Positions 1 through 10,829 of a stretch of DNA of 64,000 bases are shown here, one piece after another. The DNA is taken from assembly GCA_022494885.1 (NCBI GenBank), contig JAGVSM010003754.1, forward strand, positions 1-64,000, read 5' to 3'. The DNA comes from Micrasema longulum (Eukaryota; Arthropoda; Insecta; Trichoptera; Brachycentridae). Both the position numbers and the translations under genes were made by a program. Position 1 is the stretch's first letter; every line of letters starts with the position of its first letter. The notes below the pieces were generated by a model. It worked only from the letters and a program-made list of their open reading frames with translations. It made no database searches and had not been told where the DNA came from.

Positions 1-725
1 AAATGTTAAACTACTGGGTGTTCATTTAGGTTCAGATTTTTCTCTTCATTCTCTGGTCAATAAAATTCATCTCCGACAAATCAAATCCGTACGGAGAAAT
101 ATTATTATAGACGCAACTTACGCCCTTGTGAATGATTATGTTGTTTCGCGTCCAGATTACTGTAATGGAATATACGCAAATCTTTCAAAATACCAATTTA
201 ATAAACTTCAATCTGTTTTTAATGCAGCAGCAAGGCTAATTACATCTCACAACATCTTCGAGATTTGCACTGGTTAAAAAATCTAGTGATAATAAAATAC
301 AAGCTTTTCTAGAGAGTATTCAAATCTCTTAATGAAGTGGCTCCAAGATACCTATCGGACCTCTGTATTCGGGAAAATACATATCAAAGAAAATGTACTC
401 TTAGACCAGCATTTGATTTGAAAATTCGACAAAATCCGGCGCTCACTAAAGACTTTATTCGAAGATCGTGCTTTTTCCGTTGCCGGCCCCTCTGCCTGAA
501 ACCAATTGCCTTCAAACATTTGAATCATCGACAGTCTCAGACAGTTCAGATCCCAACTTTAATCTTACTTCTTTAGTTTATCGTACCCTCAATTTTAAAC
601 CAGAAAATACAATATGTCACTCCAACTTTGTTAGAATGTAAGTTTACGTATACAATTGTAAGGCGCCCTTGAGGCGCTATAAAAATCAGCAAAATTCATT
701 ATTATTATTATTATTATTACTGTTG
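1..725 (+). mobile_element. LINE 3' end, L2/CR1 group, broken
   Basis: The first 270 bases read as the thumb/C-terminal part of a LINE reverse transcriptase. They include DYCNGIYANLSKYQ and a following LQSVFNAAARLIT, the pattern typical of the L2/CR1 group. The frame is then lost by small indels, and continues as LNEVAPRYLSDLC (about 330-366) and an EDRAFSVAGPSA-type block (about 460-500), where a stop replaces the usual Trp codon. The non-coding tail ends in an (ATT)n run at about 695-719, as L2-type elements do. The 5' part lies outside the window. This is a dead copy with at least two frame breaks. Clade assignment is by motif only. Confidence 0.85.
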
Positions 726-1646
726 CGACTGCCAAATAACGACACCGATCTCTTTAAGTTTACAAATCTGGCTACCGTTAAGACAGACATCATTTTACGC
801 CCACCACATCACGGCATATTACGGCCGCTAGATATATAATATCACCACAATCCTAGGAAATCATAGCTTCAATCCCAAATAAATAAATAAAACCCAAGTG
901 CTAAATGTGCTAGAAATGAAGAAGAATGCAATCCAAAACACAATTTTGAACATGTTTTTATGTAGACCTGACATTGGCTTGGGTTATAGATTGTTGTATG
1001 CCCACTACGTCTGGTCTAACTGTGACATATTTTTACGTTTTTTGGTAATAAATACTTTTCTTGCAAATTTATACCGAACGAACCAAATAAATTGTAAACA
1101 GCATTATAAACCGACAAATCTTACTTTCCCTTTCACCGAATAACACACTAAACTTATTCTTAGTGATGGAGAAATTATTTTTATTCAAATTAAAATTTAT
1201 ATTTCACGAAAACGTTCTACACTTTTTATATCTATTAGATGTTAACATAAGTAAGGTCCGTTTTATTCCAATTTCAAAACGTGCACCAAAAGTAAAACAA
1301 AATGCTTAGGCTTATACGTCATTCTAAAGAAAATTTTATGTTCTACAAGATATCGTGTTTGCTTTTTCATTACACATATTATTTCATTTGATAACAAGTC
1401 TTCAAAATGGAATCTCTATTATTGATATTACACTACCACTGCAGTTGGTATTAAAACCACAGTTCACCACCCAAAAAAGTCGATAACTCATCAAACTTCA
1501 ATTTTTTAGCTAATATTTTTTTTAAAGATTTTCTTATTTTTATATATTATTTAATTTTGTATAAATTTTCTATATACATCTCTAGTAAAAAATATGCTGT
1601 ATTTTATATTTAAAAAAAAAGAAATGCTGTTGACCTCAGAACAGGT
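726..1646. other. AT-rich interval, no gene seen
   Basis: I recognise no coding motif, RNA gene or terminal inverted repeat here. The open frame at 898-1143 has no family motif and looks like chance. Confidence 0.5.
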
Positions 1647-1732
1647 ATTTATTTAACTTTTTGTACATAATGTTATTTGTACATTGGCGGGCTTATTACC
1701 GAATGGCAATTTTTTCCAACCAATTTACTTTA
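1647..1732. repeat. dispersed retroelement-tail repeat, copy 1
   Basis: A block containing TTTTTGTACATAATGTTATT followed by a GTACATTGGCGGGCTTATTA block recurs at 47351-47405 and 49741-49792. It reads like the 3' end of a retroposon, but I could not link it to a coding part. Confidence 0.7.
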
Positions 1733-1893
1733 CCTGGTGAGAATAGACAGTGCTTAAAATGTGTGCATATAATTAAATTTAGATTATTTGTATATTTTTT
1801 TAACTTCTTCAATGTTTAACAGAATATTATAATAATACCATGCTAACATAAACGCCGATTTTCGGCACTAAACTAAACTGAATTTGTAGTAGA

Positions 1894-2030
1894 CGAAACT
1901 GAGCATTTTCGACACGTTTTTCTGTTTACGTTCAATCGGAAGGAATAAAGCTGGCAAAGCTGCTCGCGATATTTTTGCAATGTTCGGTGAAGATGCTATG
2001 AATTTTTGACTGATTGGTGCTAAAAAATGA
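1894..2030 (+). pseudogene. mariner transposase N-terminal relic
   Basis: Two neighbouring frames give FRHVFLFTFNRKE and then KAGKAARDIFAMFGEDAM. This resembles the start of the helix-turn-helix region of mariner transposases, which typically reads FRH-x-LLFxFN/G..AAxAxRxIxxxxGEDAL. One frameshift separates the two pieces, and a stop follows at the end of the second. No catalytic DDD region and no terminal repeats are visible, so this is a short decayed fragment. The assignment rests on one motif of about 35 residues. Confidence 0.55.
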
Positions 2031-2462
2031 AGGAGAATGCAATTGTTTAAAATATTTTATTTAAAATTTATTTATTTATTTATTCATTCATTTTACAAAA
2101 ATAATCAATCATTTTTTATTAATACTCTGTTGTTGATAATTATATTTTTTACGCCTTTTGAAAGGTTTGTCTCAGTCTTTTGTTTAGCTGTAGTTTATTG
2201 TATAATTTCAGTCCCTGATTTATTAGTCTCGATTATCTTTGTCTTGTTTTGGAATTTTGTATGTGGTTCTAATATTCTTGTATTATGTCCATGTTTATTA
2301 CATTTTTTTTCCAGTTTTAGTTCTTTGTCTACAACAATAACAGTGGGTACTTATGAATAAACTTTAAAGATTCTAATTGAAAAAGTTCCTTCACATTTAA
2401 TTGTTTCGTGTTTTAAAGAGTTTTTTAGTTGGTCTTACTAATTTTTTTTAGTAAAACAAATA

Positions 2463-2632
2463 TTTGCGTTTTTATGATTTACCCAAATATTCAATTTTGA
2501 TGGCCATTTTCAACGAATTGTAAATAATTCACTAATAGAAATTGGGAATCAATTTTGGATGGAGTGGGATTTGATCCACGGACCTTTGATCCATGAGTCC
2601 GAGACACCAGCCACAGGACCACAACTCGACTC
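2463..2632 (-). mobile_element. SINE family A, tRNA-derived, copy 1
   Basis: On the minus strand this begins with a tRNA-like head: a TGGTCC..GGCTGGTG A-box-like stretch and a decayed GGATCAAATCCC B box. A body follows that runs through TGAATTATTTACAATTCGTT and a GGCCATCAAAATTGAA block and ends near a CATAAAAACG block. The same head plus body recurs at 9021, 26395, 31905 and 39415, and body only at 32590 and 52040. The head cannot fold into a full tRNA with a paired acceptor stem, so it is a SINE and not a tRNA gene. Confidence 0.75.
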
Positions 2633-2639
2633 ATTCATT

Positions 2640-4030
2640 TTGTTTTTTTTAGTGTCCTTTTGTTCTCTTCATTTGAAAAAAACGTTAATGTTAATATTCC
2701 ATACATTTAAAACAGACGATTGGTTAGTACAACATTAATAAAGTTTTCTTACTAATCGTATATTCGAAAAAAATTAATGGTCAGATAATATTCGTGCATA
2801 AAGCTGTGTAAAGGTATAAAGAGATACCAATAGAAATAATAAAAGGAAGAAAACATAAAAATATGTACATTTAAAAATAAAAATTATATTACTTGTCGGT
2901 TAACAAAGTAAAAAATGTCAGAATGGTGACTTACAAAATTTTCGCGTAAATTGTACCGGCATTTTTCAGGTGATTACAAACAATATCCAACGGAACATGA
3001 ACGTCTTTTAATGCGAAAACATTAAGCAAGATTACGTACTTAAGTAATTTTTGTGAAATCATATTGTTTACTTTCTCACGAAATTTCTTGATGTCAAAGA
3101 TCAAATGCCACTTCTAGTTTCCATAACAGTTGCTTGATCTGTGTTAGCTGTACCTACTGTGGATGCTATTTGGAAATTTTGAAAATAACTGTGTGAACGA
3201 TACGAGATAAATAGATTTTATTTATTTATTCATACATATACAAAAAAAACGTATCCCTCACTCTGTGTTAAGTCGCGTGAAATTGTGGTGAAAGATCTAA
3301 AAAGGTACTGAATACTATACTTTTTGGTTCCTTTAAACTAATCAAAGGACGTATGTTATGTGCCAATGTAGTAGCAAACAGAGAAAGATTATTCGAAGTC
3401 CACCAGATCAACTGACAAGACACGAAGATGTTGTATATTAATTTTATTATTTAAAAGACATTGCAAGAAGCCATAATACTGTTACACTTGAAAGTTACCG
3501 TATTTTTTTAAACTTATTATTACGTCAGAGTGACGTAGTAACCACGAGAGATTACATTTCTAATTCTTCTTCAAAGAACTGCGTATGGATTTATATAATG
3601 CAAGTTTTGGTCCCATGGAGGGGTAGGTTTGATACGAAAAATAAGTACATTTAATCTTCCTGCGCGATATCCTTCAGTTCACGCAACATCATATTTCTCA
3701 CACACTGAAGCATATGTTTTTTAGGTGTGTACTATAAACGACCCTTTTAAATAGAAGTACGTGATTTTTGTATTGCGTAAGATGTTAATATTGGTCCCAG
3801 GGGGTTTTTACCAGATGGTTTAGTGGCAAATGCATCAGAACTCTGGGTATATTACATCCTGAGGAAAACGTAATTTCTACCACCAGCTAACTAAATACAA
3901 TACGTACTATGTAAGTAAGTACTTTACACGTACTTAACTGATTGGTACTATGTATATGGGCTTCCAGTAAAAATAAAATGGCATATTTATAAATTGGATG
4001 TTTTTTTATGTAGGAAATTCAGTATCACAT
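2640..4030. other. AT-rich interval, nothing recognised
   Basis: No LINE, transposase or RNA gene motif was found on either strand. A short TGGTTTAGTGGCAAATGCAT piece at about 3817 has a weak tRNA A-box look but no B box at the right distance. Confidence 0.45.
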
Positions 4031-4035
4031 CGACA

Positions 4036-4262
4036 GGCGCCGTGGCGCAGTTGGTTGGACGGTCAACCGTGAAACTGGCGTCACGGGTTCGATTCCCGCC
4101 AGTTGCAAGAAACAAATCCAAGAAATATTTTTTTCTCAATTGGTTTGGGTGTTGTAGTGTATTTTTCTTTACCTTTTTCCATATCCTCTCTATCCCACCT
4201 GCTGACAAGCCTCAATATAGAGGCTTAGCGGGTTATTCCTTTTTAAAAAAAGTAAAAAAACA
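4036..4262 (+). mobile_element. SINE family B, tRNA-derived, full head
   Basis: The head carries a near-consensus A box (TGGCGCAGTTGG, about 4044-4055) and B box (GGGTTCGATTCC, about 4085-4096), the internal RNA polymerase III promoter. A body of about 150 bp follows, with CACCTGCTGACAAGCCTCAA, a short AGCCTC...GAGGCT hairpin (about 4207-4225) and an A-rich tail. The body recurs at 38852-39040. The sequence after the B box does not pair with the 5' end as an acceptor stem would, so it is not a functional tRNA. The intact boxes suggest a younger copy than family A. Confidence 0.8.
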
Positions 4263-5182
4263 GTAAAAGCACTCTCTCCACATACCCGAAAACTATTTTA
4301 AAGACCGAGGGTATTTCTATCTATTTCGATCATACTAAAGAAGCCACTTCATTGTCAATTAAGGGGTTACTGTTGAAAATTTAAATTTTATAAACCGTAC
4401 GTTTTTTTGTTCAGCCTTCTATTTATTTTTTTCTATAATGCAACATTAAAGTCAGTCATTTTTCTTCTATTATAATTTGTAAGACATTGACGATATCATA
4501 CGTGCTTAGATCCTCATTTTCTAACGTACTTTTTATTTGTATTTTGCTTGCAAATAATATTGAGTCAATAACATGGAGCATTTCTCGCAAATCATAGCGC
4601 CTTTAAATACGTCCGCATATTATCAAGATGCGTGTGGCATAAGATTTGGCCATGTATCGCGTTGAGCGGTACCGGAACACAGTACTCCAAAGAGGCGTCA
4701 CGTAAACGTAACGCGGACAGCTATAGAAAAAATAGCATTAGCATCGTGAATTATTCATGATTAATTTAAATCACCTTTAGTATTTAAAAATATTTTTTTT
4801 TTCGGTGATCGGGAAAACAGGCATATAGCCTTCAAGTTCCCAATACAGAAGACACGAAACATTTAGCAATAGATTTAGTGACAAACACAATAGGGAAATA
4901 TTAGTTTTTTTTACAACGAAAATTAATAAGAGTCTATGAAATACTGTCGGTTAAAAAAAGAAAAAAAAATTACTTTTTAGTAGCGTAAAAAGATTTTTTT
5001 AATTTACAATTTTCCCGTGAAAACAGTTTATTGCATTGGCCTCGCCCTTAATACGAGTACGTCACGATTTGGTTAAATTTTGAACTCTATTTGTGACCGT
5101 TTAAATTTAAACAAAACATCGTCACGATTTTCAAGTCCAAATGTGTCGCGTTTTAATAGAAACACATGTTTTAACTATTTTA
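4263..5182. other. AT-rich interval, nothing recognised
   Basis: No coding motif or repeat unit that I could match elsewhere in the window. Confidence 0.45.
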
Positions 5183-5227
5183 TTTTATACGTAATGTATG
5201 AAATCATTTCATACATTACGTATAAAA
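5183..5227. repeat. 45-bp near-perfect palindrome
   Basis: Two 22-base arms (5183-5204 and 5206-5227) are exact reverse complements, separated by a single C. The core is TACGTAATGTATGAAAT and its complement. No coding element is attached. Confidence 0.95.
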
Positions 5228-5657
5228 AATGATTCAATGTATAAAAAATGATTGGAGTGAGTGGTAACCAACATTATTTGATTTGTGAATTAGTAAAACA
5301 ATGGTTGACGATGGAGTGTTGCTCCTATTAAAAAATTCATTTACGTATTTATATCTGGTGCATCTACAGATGTATTATTTTATGTAAGTAATATATTTTT
5401 TTTCAATTTATTAACGGACATTGTCCATGTATACAATTAAAAGGGTTTAAATATTACAATAAAATAATAGTTTAAAACATTTTTTTCATAAGAAAAGAAG
5501 CATTGACAAATATAAGGGACATCAAGACAAGATCTGAAATATTTATTTAGTGCTCGTTTAAGTTATATGTGACATTTTCCGCCGATTGGACAAAGTAATT
5601 GAATAAAAATATTTTAACCTGTTATTGTATGTGTGTAAGGTGTCATCTCAATCCATC

Positions 5658-5830
5658 TCAAAAAGTAACAATTTGAACCAATTTTTTTTCGTTAGTTTCA
5701 ATTTTATCCGAATGAGTTTTATAATTTGGAGACCAGATGAACGAAGAAAACTTCAAAATACTTCGGCAGACAGATTTATACAGATTGATGGAAATAAGCG
5801 GATTTTTTCTTCTTAAAATAAAACGTTGTT
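5658..5830 (-). pseudogene. Jockey-type LINE RT C-terminal fragment
   Basis: On the minus strand the frame reads LYKSVCRSILKFSSFIWSPN followed by YKTHSDKIETNEKKL. This corresponds to the LVRSILEYASVVWSP..xxHIDRIExVQKxF block after the RT fingers/palm in Jockey/CR1-type LINEs. Both ends are truncated and no 3' tail follows. It is similar in type to the plus-strand fragment at 35624-35881, but diverged from it. Confidence 0.7.
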
Positions 5831-6079
5831 TCTGTGAAGCACCTTTTACAGTGTTTCCAACGTTATAAAAATAAGATACATTATAGGAATTCTTGTGATT
5901 TATCTTTTTATTTATTTGGTTACACAAGTGATTTTTAAAGGAATATTATATGGTTCTTGGTTCTTGTTATGCCGCAAACGTAGTCGTGGAATTCGAGTGG
6001 AAGTAGAATGGGTTAGACCAAAATCTGACTAAATAAAAAAAATACACTTTTAAATGTCAACGAACGTAAAATATTAGGA

Positions 6080-6370
6080 GACTGTATGCTTTGAATTAAA
6101 CATCTTAACGTTTCCAGCGGACCCAATGAGCAGCAAGCACTCTAGTCCTTCAGTCTGCAATCCTGTCAGCTTAAATTTTGCTAAATACCAGAAGATTGAC
6201 ATCAACTTCAGGAAGGCGGATATGAAGACTAAGCAGCTCGGGTCAAGGCTTTTAAGACAACCGAAGCGTGATACGCGTCCATTGTCCAAGCTAGATTTAC
6301 CGCAGCATCTATGCAAGAACATAATACTTTTTCAAATATGTTACATCCCGGACTTCTCGCAATGAAATCA
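6080..6370. other. base-balanced island, coding-like but unassigned
   Basis: Composition is less AT-biased than the surroundings, and frames stay open on both strands: 6126-6365 plus, 6074-6322 and 6229-6411 minus. A CTTAACGTTTCCAG acceptor-like sequence precedes it on the plus strand. I recognise no domain. It may be a fossil of a transposable element ORF or an old exon; there is no decisive evidence either way. Confidence 0.25.
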
Positions 6371-6419
6371 AACCATCTTAAATGTAATATTTTATGTAAA
6401 TAAAGTAGCATTTCACGTG

Positions 6420-7305
6420 CTAAGTTTACATGTTTGGCGTACTAATTTAATTCAATAAAAATTAGCAATAATTGCCATCATTTGCGGGCACACGTCTAGT
6501 TGCGTTGTGGTTGCGTTTTTTGCCCTGCTTTCTCCACGTTGGGCAAACCCAGACAAAATGGCCGCTTGCAAAATTAATCATAATCTTAGGAATTCTACCG
6601 TTTTTTCAATCTCACGGTACAGGTATATCTGCATAATCGTGATTGCTCACCTCCCAAACAATGGGCCACTTGATGTAATTAACGAGAAGATAATCAGGTA
6701 CTAAAGCGAATTATTACATTGGCTTTGGGAGATTTGCCAGCTGAAATATGTACTTTAGTGTACTTACGGACATTGTCAGTTAGGATATAAATTAAAAGTA
6801 AACGTTCGTATTTTAATTCCTTATCATAAGGAATCTATCGTTTTGTATCTTGCACATTTCAACAGAGATGGCTAACCCGTTTCAAAAAGAAATATAAAAG
6901 TATTAACCAGACTTATACGTTTTAGAAATGTATTCCTAACGCCATTTCGCCGCTAGGTGTAGTTTGACGTTTTGACGGGCATTTTGGTTTAGATACAAAA
7001 CGTCCACCTGGCTGGCGTTAAAAAAATACTAAATACGCGGTAGGCATGACTGAGCGTTCGGGTATGATCTTTTTTGACGGCTCAGAGCATGTCTTTGTGA
7101 ATTTATCTGACCATGAGGTTAATAAATTTTTATTAAAGAGCATAAGCCGTTTTATCTCTCCCTTCCCGGTAACGCGTAGCCAGAACACATTGCATCTAAT
7201 AATTTTAATATCTCCTTAAATATAATAAATTGTCGGTTAAGATTTTCGATATTTTTTTGTTATACATTTACGCATCGGTATAAGTATTTTTTTAATGAAA
7301 TAATT
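6420..7305. other. interval without recognised genes
   Basis: A 7-bp inverted pair AACGCCA/TGGCGTT (6938-6944 and 7013-7019), flanked by T/A, could be the ends of a very short MITE, but arm similarity stops there. Nothing else was recognised. Confidence 0.3.
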
Positions 7306-7309
7306 AATT

Positions 7310-7362
7310 CTTGTTTCATGACATATATACAAAATTCCTTGTTTCATGACATATATACAAAA
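7310..7362. repeat. 25-bp exact direct repeat, period 28
   Basis: CTTGTTTCATGACATATATA plus the next five bases occurs at 7310-7334 and again at 7338-7362. It is a local tandem duplication. Confidence 0.9.
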
Positions 7363-7377
7363 ACCAAAAATGTCACC

Positions 7378-7500
7378 GATATGGATATTCGCTAATAAGC
7401 GGAATGGGGAATGTTGTAGTATCTACATAAAAGTGGCCACTTGAACCCAACCTATGACAGGTCATAAGCCCTGTAAACGCTCGAATATCCATAATCTTGA
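7378..7500 (+). repeat. family M fragment (GTCATAAGCCCTGTAA)
   Basis: Contains the family M core in decayed form: GAATGTTGTAGT, AAGTGGCCACTTGAACCC, then ACAGGTCATAAGCCCTGTAA. See the array at 40365-41366 for the family description. Confidence 0.65.
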
Positions 7501-8225
7501 AACAAAAATTCTACCCATCGCTGTAGTGATGTAAATAAAAATAATTAATACTTTTTGGGAACAGATTAAGCGTTTTATCAAAATTCAGAGTTAATTCACC
7601 AATACAATATAATGTTTACCAATGGTCCGTACGTTAATTACGTAGTAACCTAATATATACTTGTCATACACACTCATTACGTCCCACTCTCAATAATGTA
7701 GGTATATTCATGGGCGAGAGAGACAAATTCACGTGTCACGCGCGCGAACAGCAAGGTTTCTGGTACTTCTCCCAGACGTCAGTTTTAGTAACTATCCGAT
7801 ATTCGTTTGAGCTAATATTTTTTTTATTTTTTGGCAATTAGATTGAAAATATTAACGCCTTTGACTTCAATTTTAAATAGTTAAATCAATTGCCTATAAA
7901 TGTTTCGTTTTTTCGATTTAAAATCTCTCACTTTTTATATGTGTAATGACTACACAGTACACAGCACCGTAACGCGCGGATGTTTTTGGGACAGTAAGGG
8001 AAAGGTTAATTACGTAATTGAAAGAGTAATATTTTTTTTTCGATGGCTAAAATTATAAATTGACATCACGTGTGATATATTTGTTGCCGGATCTAGGCCA
8101 CTAGTAAAAACACAAACCCGTTTCGTCTAGGCGTAAAAATATAAAATGAGTGGGTAATAAAAATAACGGTGATTAACGCAATATTGAAGAACTATTCATT
8201 CTTAACACGCAACGTGTAAAGAAAA
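7501..8225. other. interval without recognised genes
   Basis: There are locally CpG-containing stretches (about 7730-7790, including GTCACGCGCGCGAAC), but no TATA/initiator arrangement or ORF that I could support. Confidence 0.35.
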
Positions 8226-8562
8226 CATAATAAATTTAAAAAATAGTGAAACACTTAAATTCGGGAAAGCTATTTTTGAATTCGTTGTATAATAGTAACT
8301 ACTTTAATACGATTAGATCTAAACTTGTTGCAACAGAAATGGAAAACATTTTTAAGAAGGGAATAACGAAATCTATGCATATACCGGGCTTATTTTTATT
8401 TAATTTTTATTGTGTTTTTATTTTTATTTTGAATCTTGAAATAGGGCACACATTAACATATTCTTGTGAGTGCTCTAATAATAACGATAAGCATATATTT
8501 CATTTATGACTAGTCCCTTTATTTTCCAGCCCGTCCTCATACATTTGGACGTACACAAAACA
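8226..8562. repeat. family M, rearranged copy
   Basis: The left part (about 8320-8395) matches family M in reverse: TTGTTGCAACAGAAATGGAA and the following AACATTTTTAAGAAGGGAAT. The right part (8527-8562) is the opposite terminal piece, CAGCCCGTCCTCATACATTT, which also occurs at 40491-40510. Most of the middle is missing or replaced. Confidence 0.6.
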
Positions 8563-8819
8563 TTGATAATTCGAGGTACCCACTTGATTGAAATCGTATT
8601 AATTAATTGCATTGGCGAATCAAATAATATTGTCTGGATCAAAACTTTAAAAAACATAAATGTTAATAATAAATTTAATCCAGTACTTACCTTCAAAAAC
8701 TATTATATTTTTGTGTGCTTAAATTTTTTTTTTAAAGTTTTTTATTTATCCATTAAAACCGAGTTGTGGTCATGTAGTAATTTTATTTTAATATTTAATT
8801 TTATTTTCTTATTTTTATT

Positions 8820-9012
8820 TTATTAATTTTTCACGCCCCTCAAGCTATATAAAACATGAGTACATAAACAACATAAAATTTTAAAAATACAATACACAGA
8901 AATAAAAGATTGAACAGTGTTTAGAAGTAAATTTGGTATAAAAATGTAAATGAGTATATAAACCTCATAAATTAAAAAATACAATATTAAGAAATAAAAG
9001 ATAGAAGTAAAG
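8820..9012 (-). repeat. retroelement tail with internal tandem duplication
   Basis: Two related blocks, about 8855-8915 and 8950-9010, share AATACAATA..AGAAATAAAAGAT at a spacing of about 95 bp. The left edge has GGGCGTGAAAAATTA on the minus strand, like a LINE 3' end. Parent element unknown. Confidence 0.4.
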
Positions 9013-9020
9013 ATGCTAGG

Positions 9021-9110
9021 AGTAGTGGATCAGAGGTCAAGGAGGAACCCCGATCTACCACAACTTCTTTCCTATTTTCTAATAATGAGTTATTTACAAT
9101 TATTTACCAA
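9021..9110 (+). mobile_element. SINE family A, partial, copy 2
   Basis: Decayed B-box region (GAGGAACCCCGATCTACCAC) followed by the body start TTTCTAATAATGAGTTATTT. It lies directly upstream of a LINE 3' tail. Confidence 0.6.
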
Positions 9111-9114
9111 TAAC

Positions 9115-9480
9115 TATATTAACTATATTTTAGATATAAACTCTTTTTTCTTTGATATATTTTGTTAGTTTTTGATAATAAGGAATATTAATATGTTTTT
9201 TATTTTTATTTTTAATGACTATAAAATGAAAAAAGTACTTTATAATCTTTAACATAATTTTTTTTTTCTCTTTCTCATTTTACACAAAAATATTATACCT
9301 CTCTATTTATTAAAAGAGCAAAAATTCATAAACATTTCTTGTATACCCACGAACAGGCTATGCCTTTGTGGGATTTTTTAGTGTCATTTTTACTGTTAAT
9401 ATGTATTTCATTACTATGTAATTATCCTTTATTTTTTGTATACTCTGTTTAACCTCTTGTGTATATTGTAAAAAAAACAA
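9115..9480 (+). mobile_element. LINE family J3 3' UTR, copy 1
   Basis: Same 3' UTR as in the copies at 32830-33470 and 59633-60240. It contains GCAAAAATTCATAAACATTT and then the conserved imperfect hairpin CCCACGAACAGGC..GCCTTTGTGGG (9346-9372). The ORF part is absent here, so this is a 5'-truncated copy. Confidence 0.75.
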
Positions 9481-9524
9481 ATAGAGTTTTTAAAAAGTCT
9501 CTTAAAAGTCATATATTTGTTTAA

Positions 9525-9782
9525 AATTCCATTTTTGCACCTAATAGTGCATAGGGAATTGCATTGGTACACCAATCGCAGCCAATCTTGATCATCTTTG
9601 TTACATTAAGGTTAGATGATCAGTCTTACTCTTCAGGTACCAGTCCAGTGACTCTGAAATATTTTGGTGTAAAAACACCCATTTAAATAAATATTTTATA
9701 TCAACCATGTCGGGACTCGAACCCGAGACCTCTTGTACGGTAGGCTATCGCTTTGACCATTACACGATGAGGCCAACGACGA
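9525..9782 (-). mobile_element. SINE family C, tRNA-derived, copy 1
   Basis: On the minus strand: a tRNA-like head with A box TGGCCTCATCGTGTAATGG and B box GGTTCGAGTCC (about 9717-9727). The body follows: CACTGGACTGGTACCTGAAG, AACAAAGATGATCAAGAT, GGTGTACCAATGCAAT, CCCTATGCACTATTAGGTGC. Other copies lie at 9862, 13192 (head), 14618, 27500, 46745, 63253 and 63610. Several copies end in a short ATG-triplet tail. Confidence 0.8.
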
Positions 9783-9861
9783 TAATTATTATTTACTATG
9801 TTAAAAGGAAACTTTTTTTTTAAATATCGTAAAGCCGTTTTAACATTATCATAATTTCCCT

Positions 9862-10090
9862 TTTTGCAGCCATTATTGCATTTGGCACTGAGTTGGTAAG
9901 CCACATGCATCGTATTTCGATAATCTGTTACTTGAAGGTAAGGTCAGTCTTACTTTTTAGGTGCCTGTCTAGCAACAATAGAATATTCCAGTTTAAACAA
10001 TCTTTAAAATTAATATTTCACTTCCACCCTGCCAGGAATCGCACCCAGCACAGTGACCGAGGCAGGCGGAATTATCTCCAAGGGATGGGT
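9862..10090 (-). mobile_element. SINE family C, decayed, copy 2
   Basis: The same order of blocks as copy 1, but worn: a GCCTGCCTCGG head, a GGTGCGATTCCTGGCAGGGT B-box region, CAGGCACCTAAAAAGTAAGA, and the GCATTTGGC block at the far end. It lies about 80 bp from copy 1 in the same orientation. Confidence 0.6.
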
Positions 10091-10364
10091 TTATTTAGGA
10101 TTTTATAAATCGGGATCAAGAAGAGTCACAAAAATTTAACTTTTTTATACGCAATAGCCGAGATAGCGTATATAATATAAAGTTGGAATGAGATTTTAAT
10201 AATGTGATATTTAAAAAAAATCTAATTCTAAACAATCAAAAGCCTTATACATATGGTTTTTGAGAGACAAATTTCACCACCATCCACAGCTTTCATTGGT
10301 CCTAGAGAACTTTTTGTAAGCCACACTATTTTAATGATTTAACTCAACTTTATTTTGATATTTT

Positions 10365-10815
10365 TAATAGCTTGCCGACCACACCGCACACCGCATCTGA
10401 GGACATAAGTCTCCATGGCGGTGCCCACATACACGGAAAATTTTCTCGTTGTCAAAAGAGAAAAGCTGCCTGAAGAAGCTCTCTGAAATCTGGTAGCCTT
10501 AGCATCTTTGTGCTGAAAGAAAGTAATCCAGAAGTAAATAATATGTACTTCATTGGATTGAGAAAAGAGAAGAGTGAATTTTTCACTGACTGGGATTAAA
10601 TTGATCGGACATGATCAATTCGCCGAAATGATTATAAAACTTTTTAAAAGCCTTGAAATTCTTTTTGGAAGCCACCAGACCTGTATATCCAACAGGACCT
10701 ATAACAGGGCCACGGATAGTAGCAAGAAGCTCCATTTGGTTATTATAGAGAAGAGGAAAGGGACAAGACCACATGATGTGTTCAGAAGATTGGTTGGGAT
10801 AACCGCAGCAGCAAT
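10365..10815 (-). mobile_element. R1-clade LINE 3' end
   Basis: On the minus strand 10583-10774 reads WSCPFPLLYNNQMELLATIR followed by GPVIGPVGYTGLVASKKNFK and AFKKF. This matches the region after the RT of R1/Waldo-type elements (…HVxWxCPLY…ExLxxxxxGPVxYxDLVxSExNFxxFxxF). A stop follows PSQ, and then a 3' UTR that is shared with 22705-22930, including CCGCATCTGAGGAC as read on the plus strand. A 5'-truncated dead copy. R1 clade is inferred from this C-terminal block alone. Confidence 0.7.
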
Positions 10816-10829
10816 ATATTTTAAACAGG

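Noticed and set aside
2037..2360. 107-codon hydrophobic plus-strand frame
   Set aside because: Phe/Ile/Leu-rich because the strand is T-rich; no domain, no conserved copy, no signal beyond composition.
6938..7019. Tiny MITE with AACGCCA ends
   Set aside because: Only 7 bases pair and the flanks give at most a 1-2 bp duplication; chance cannot be excluded.
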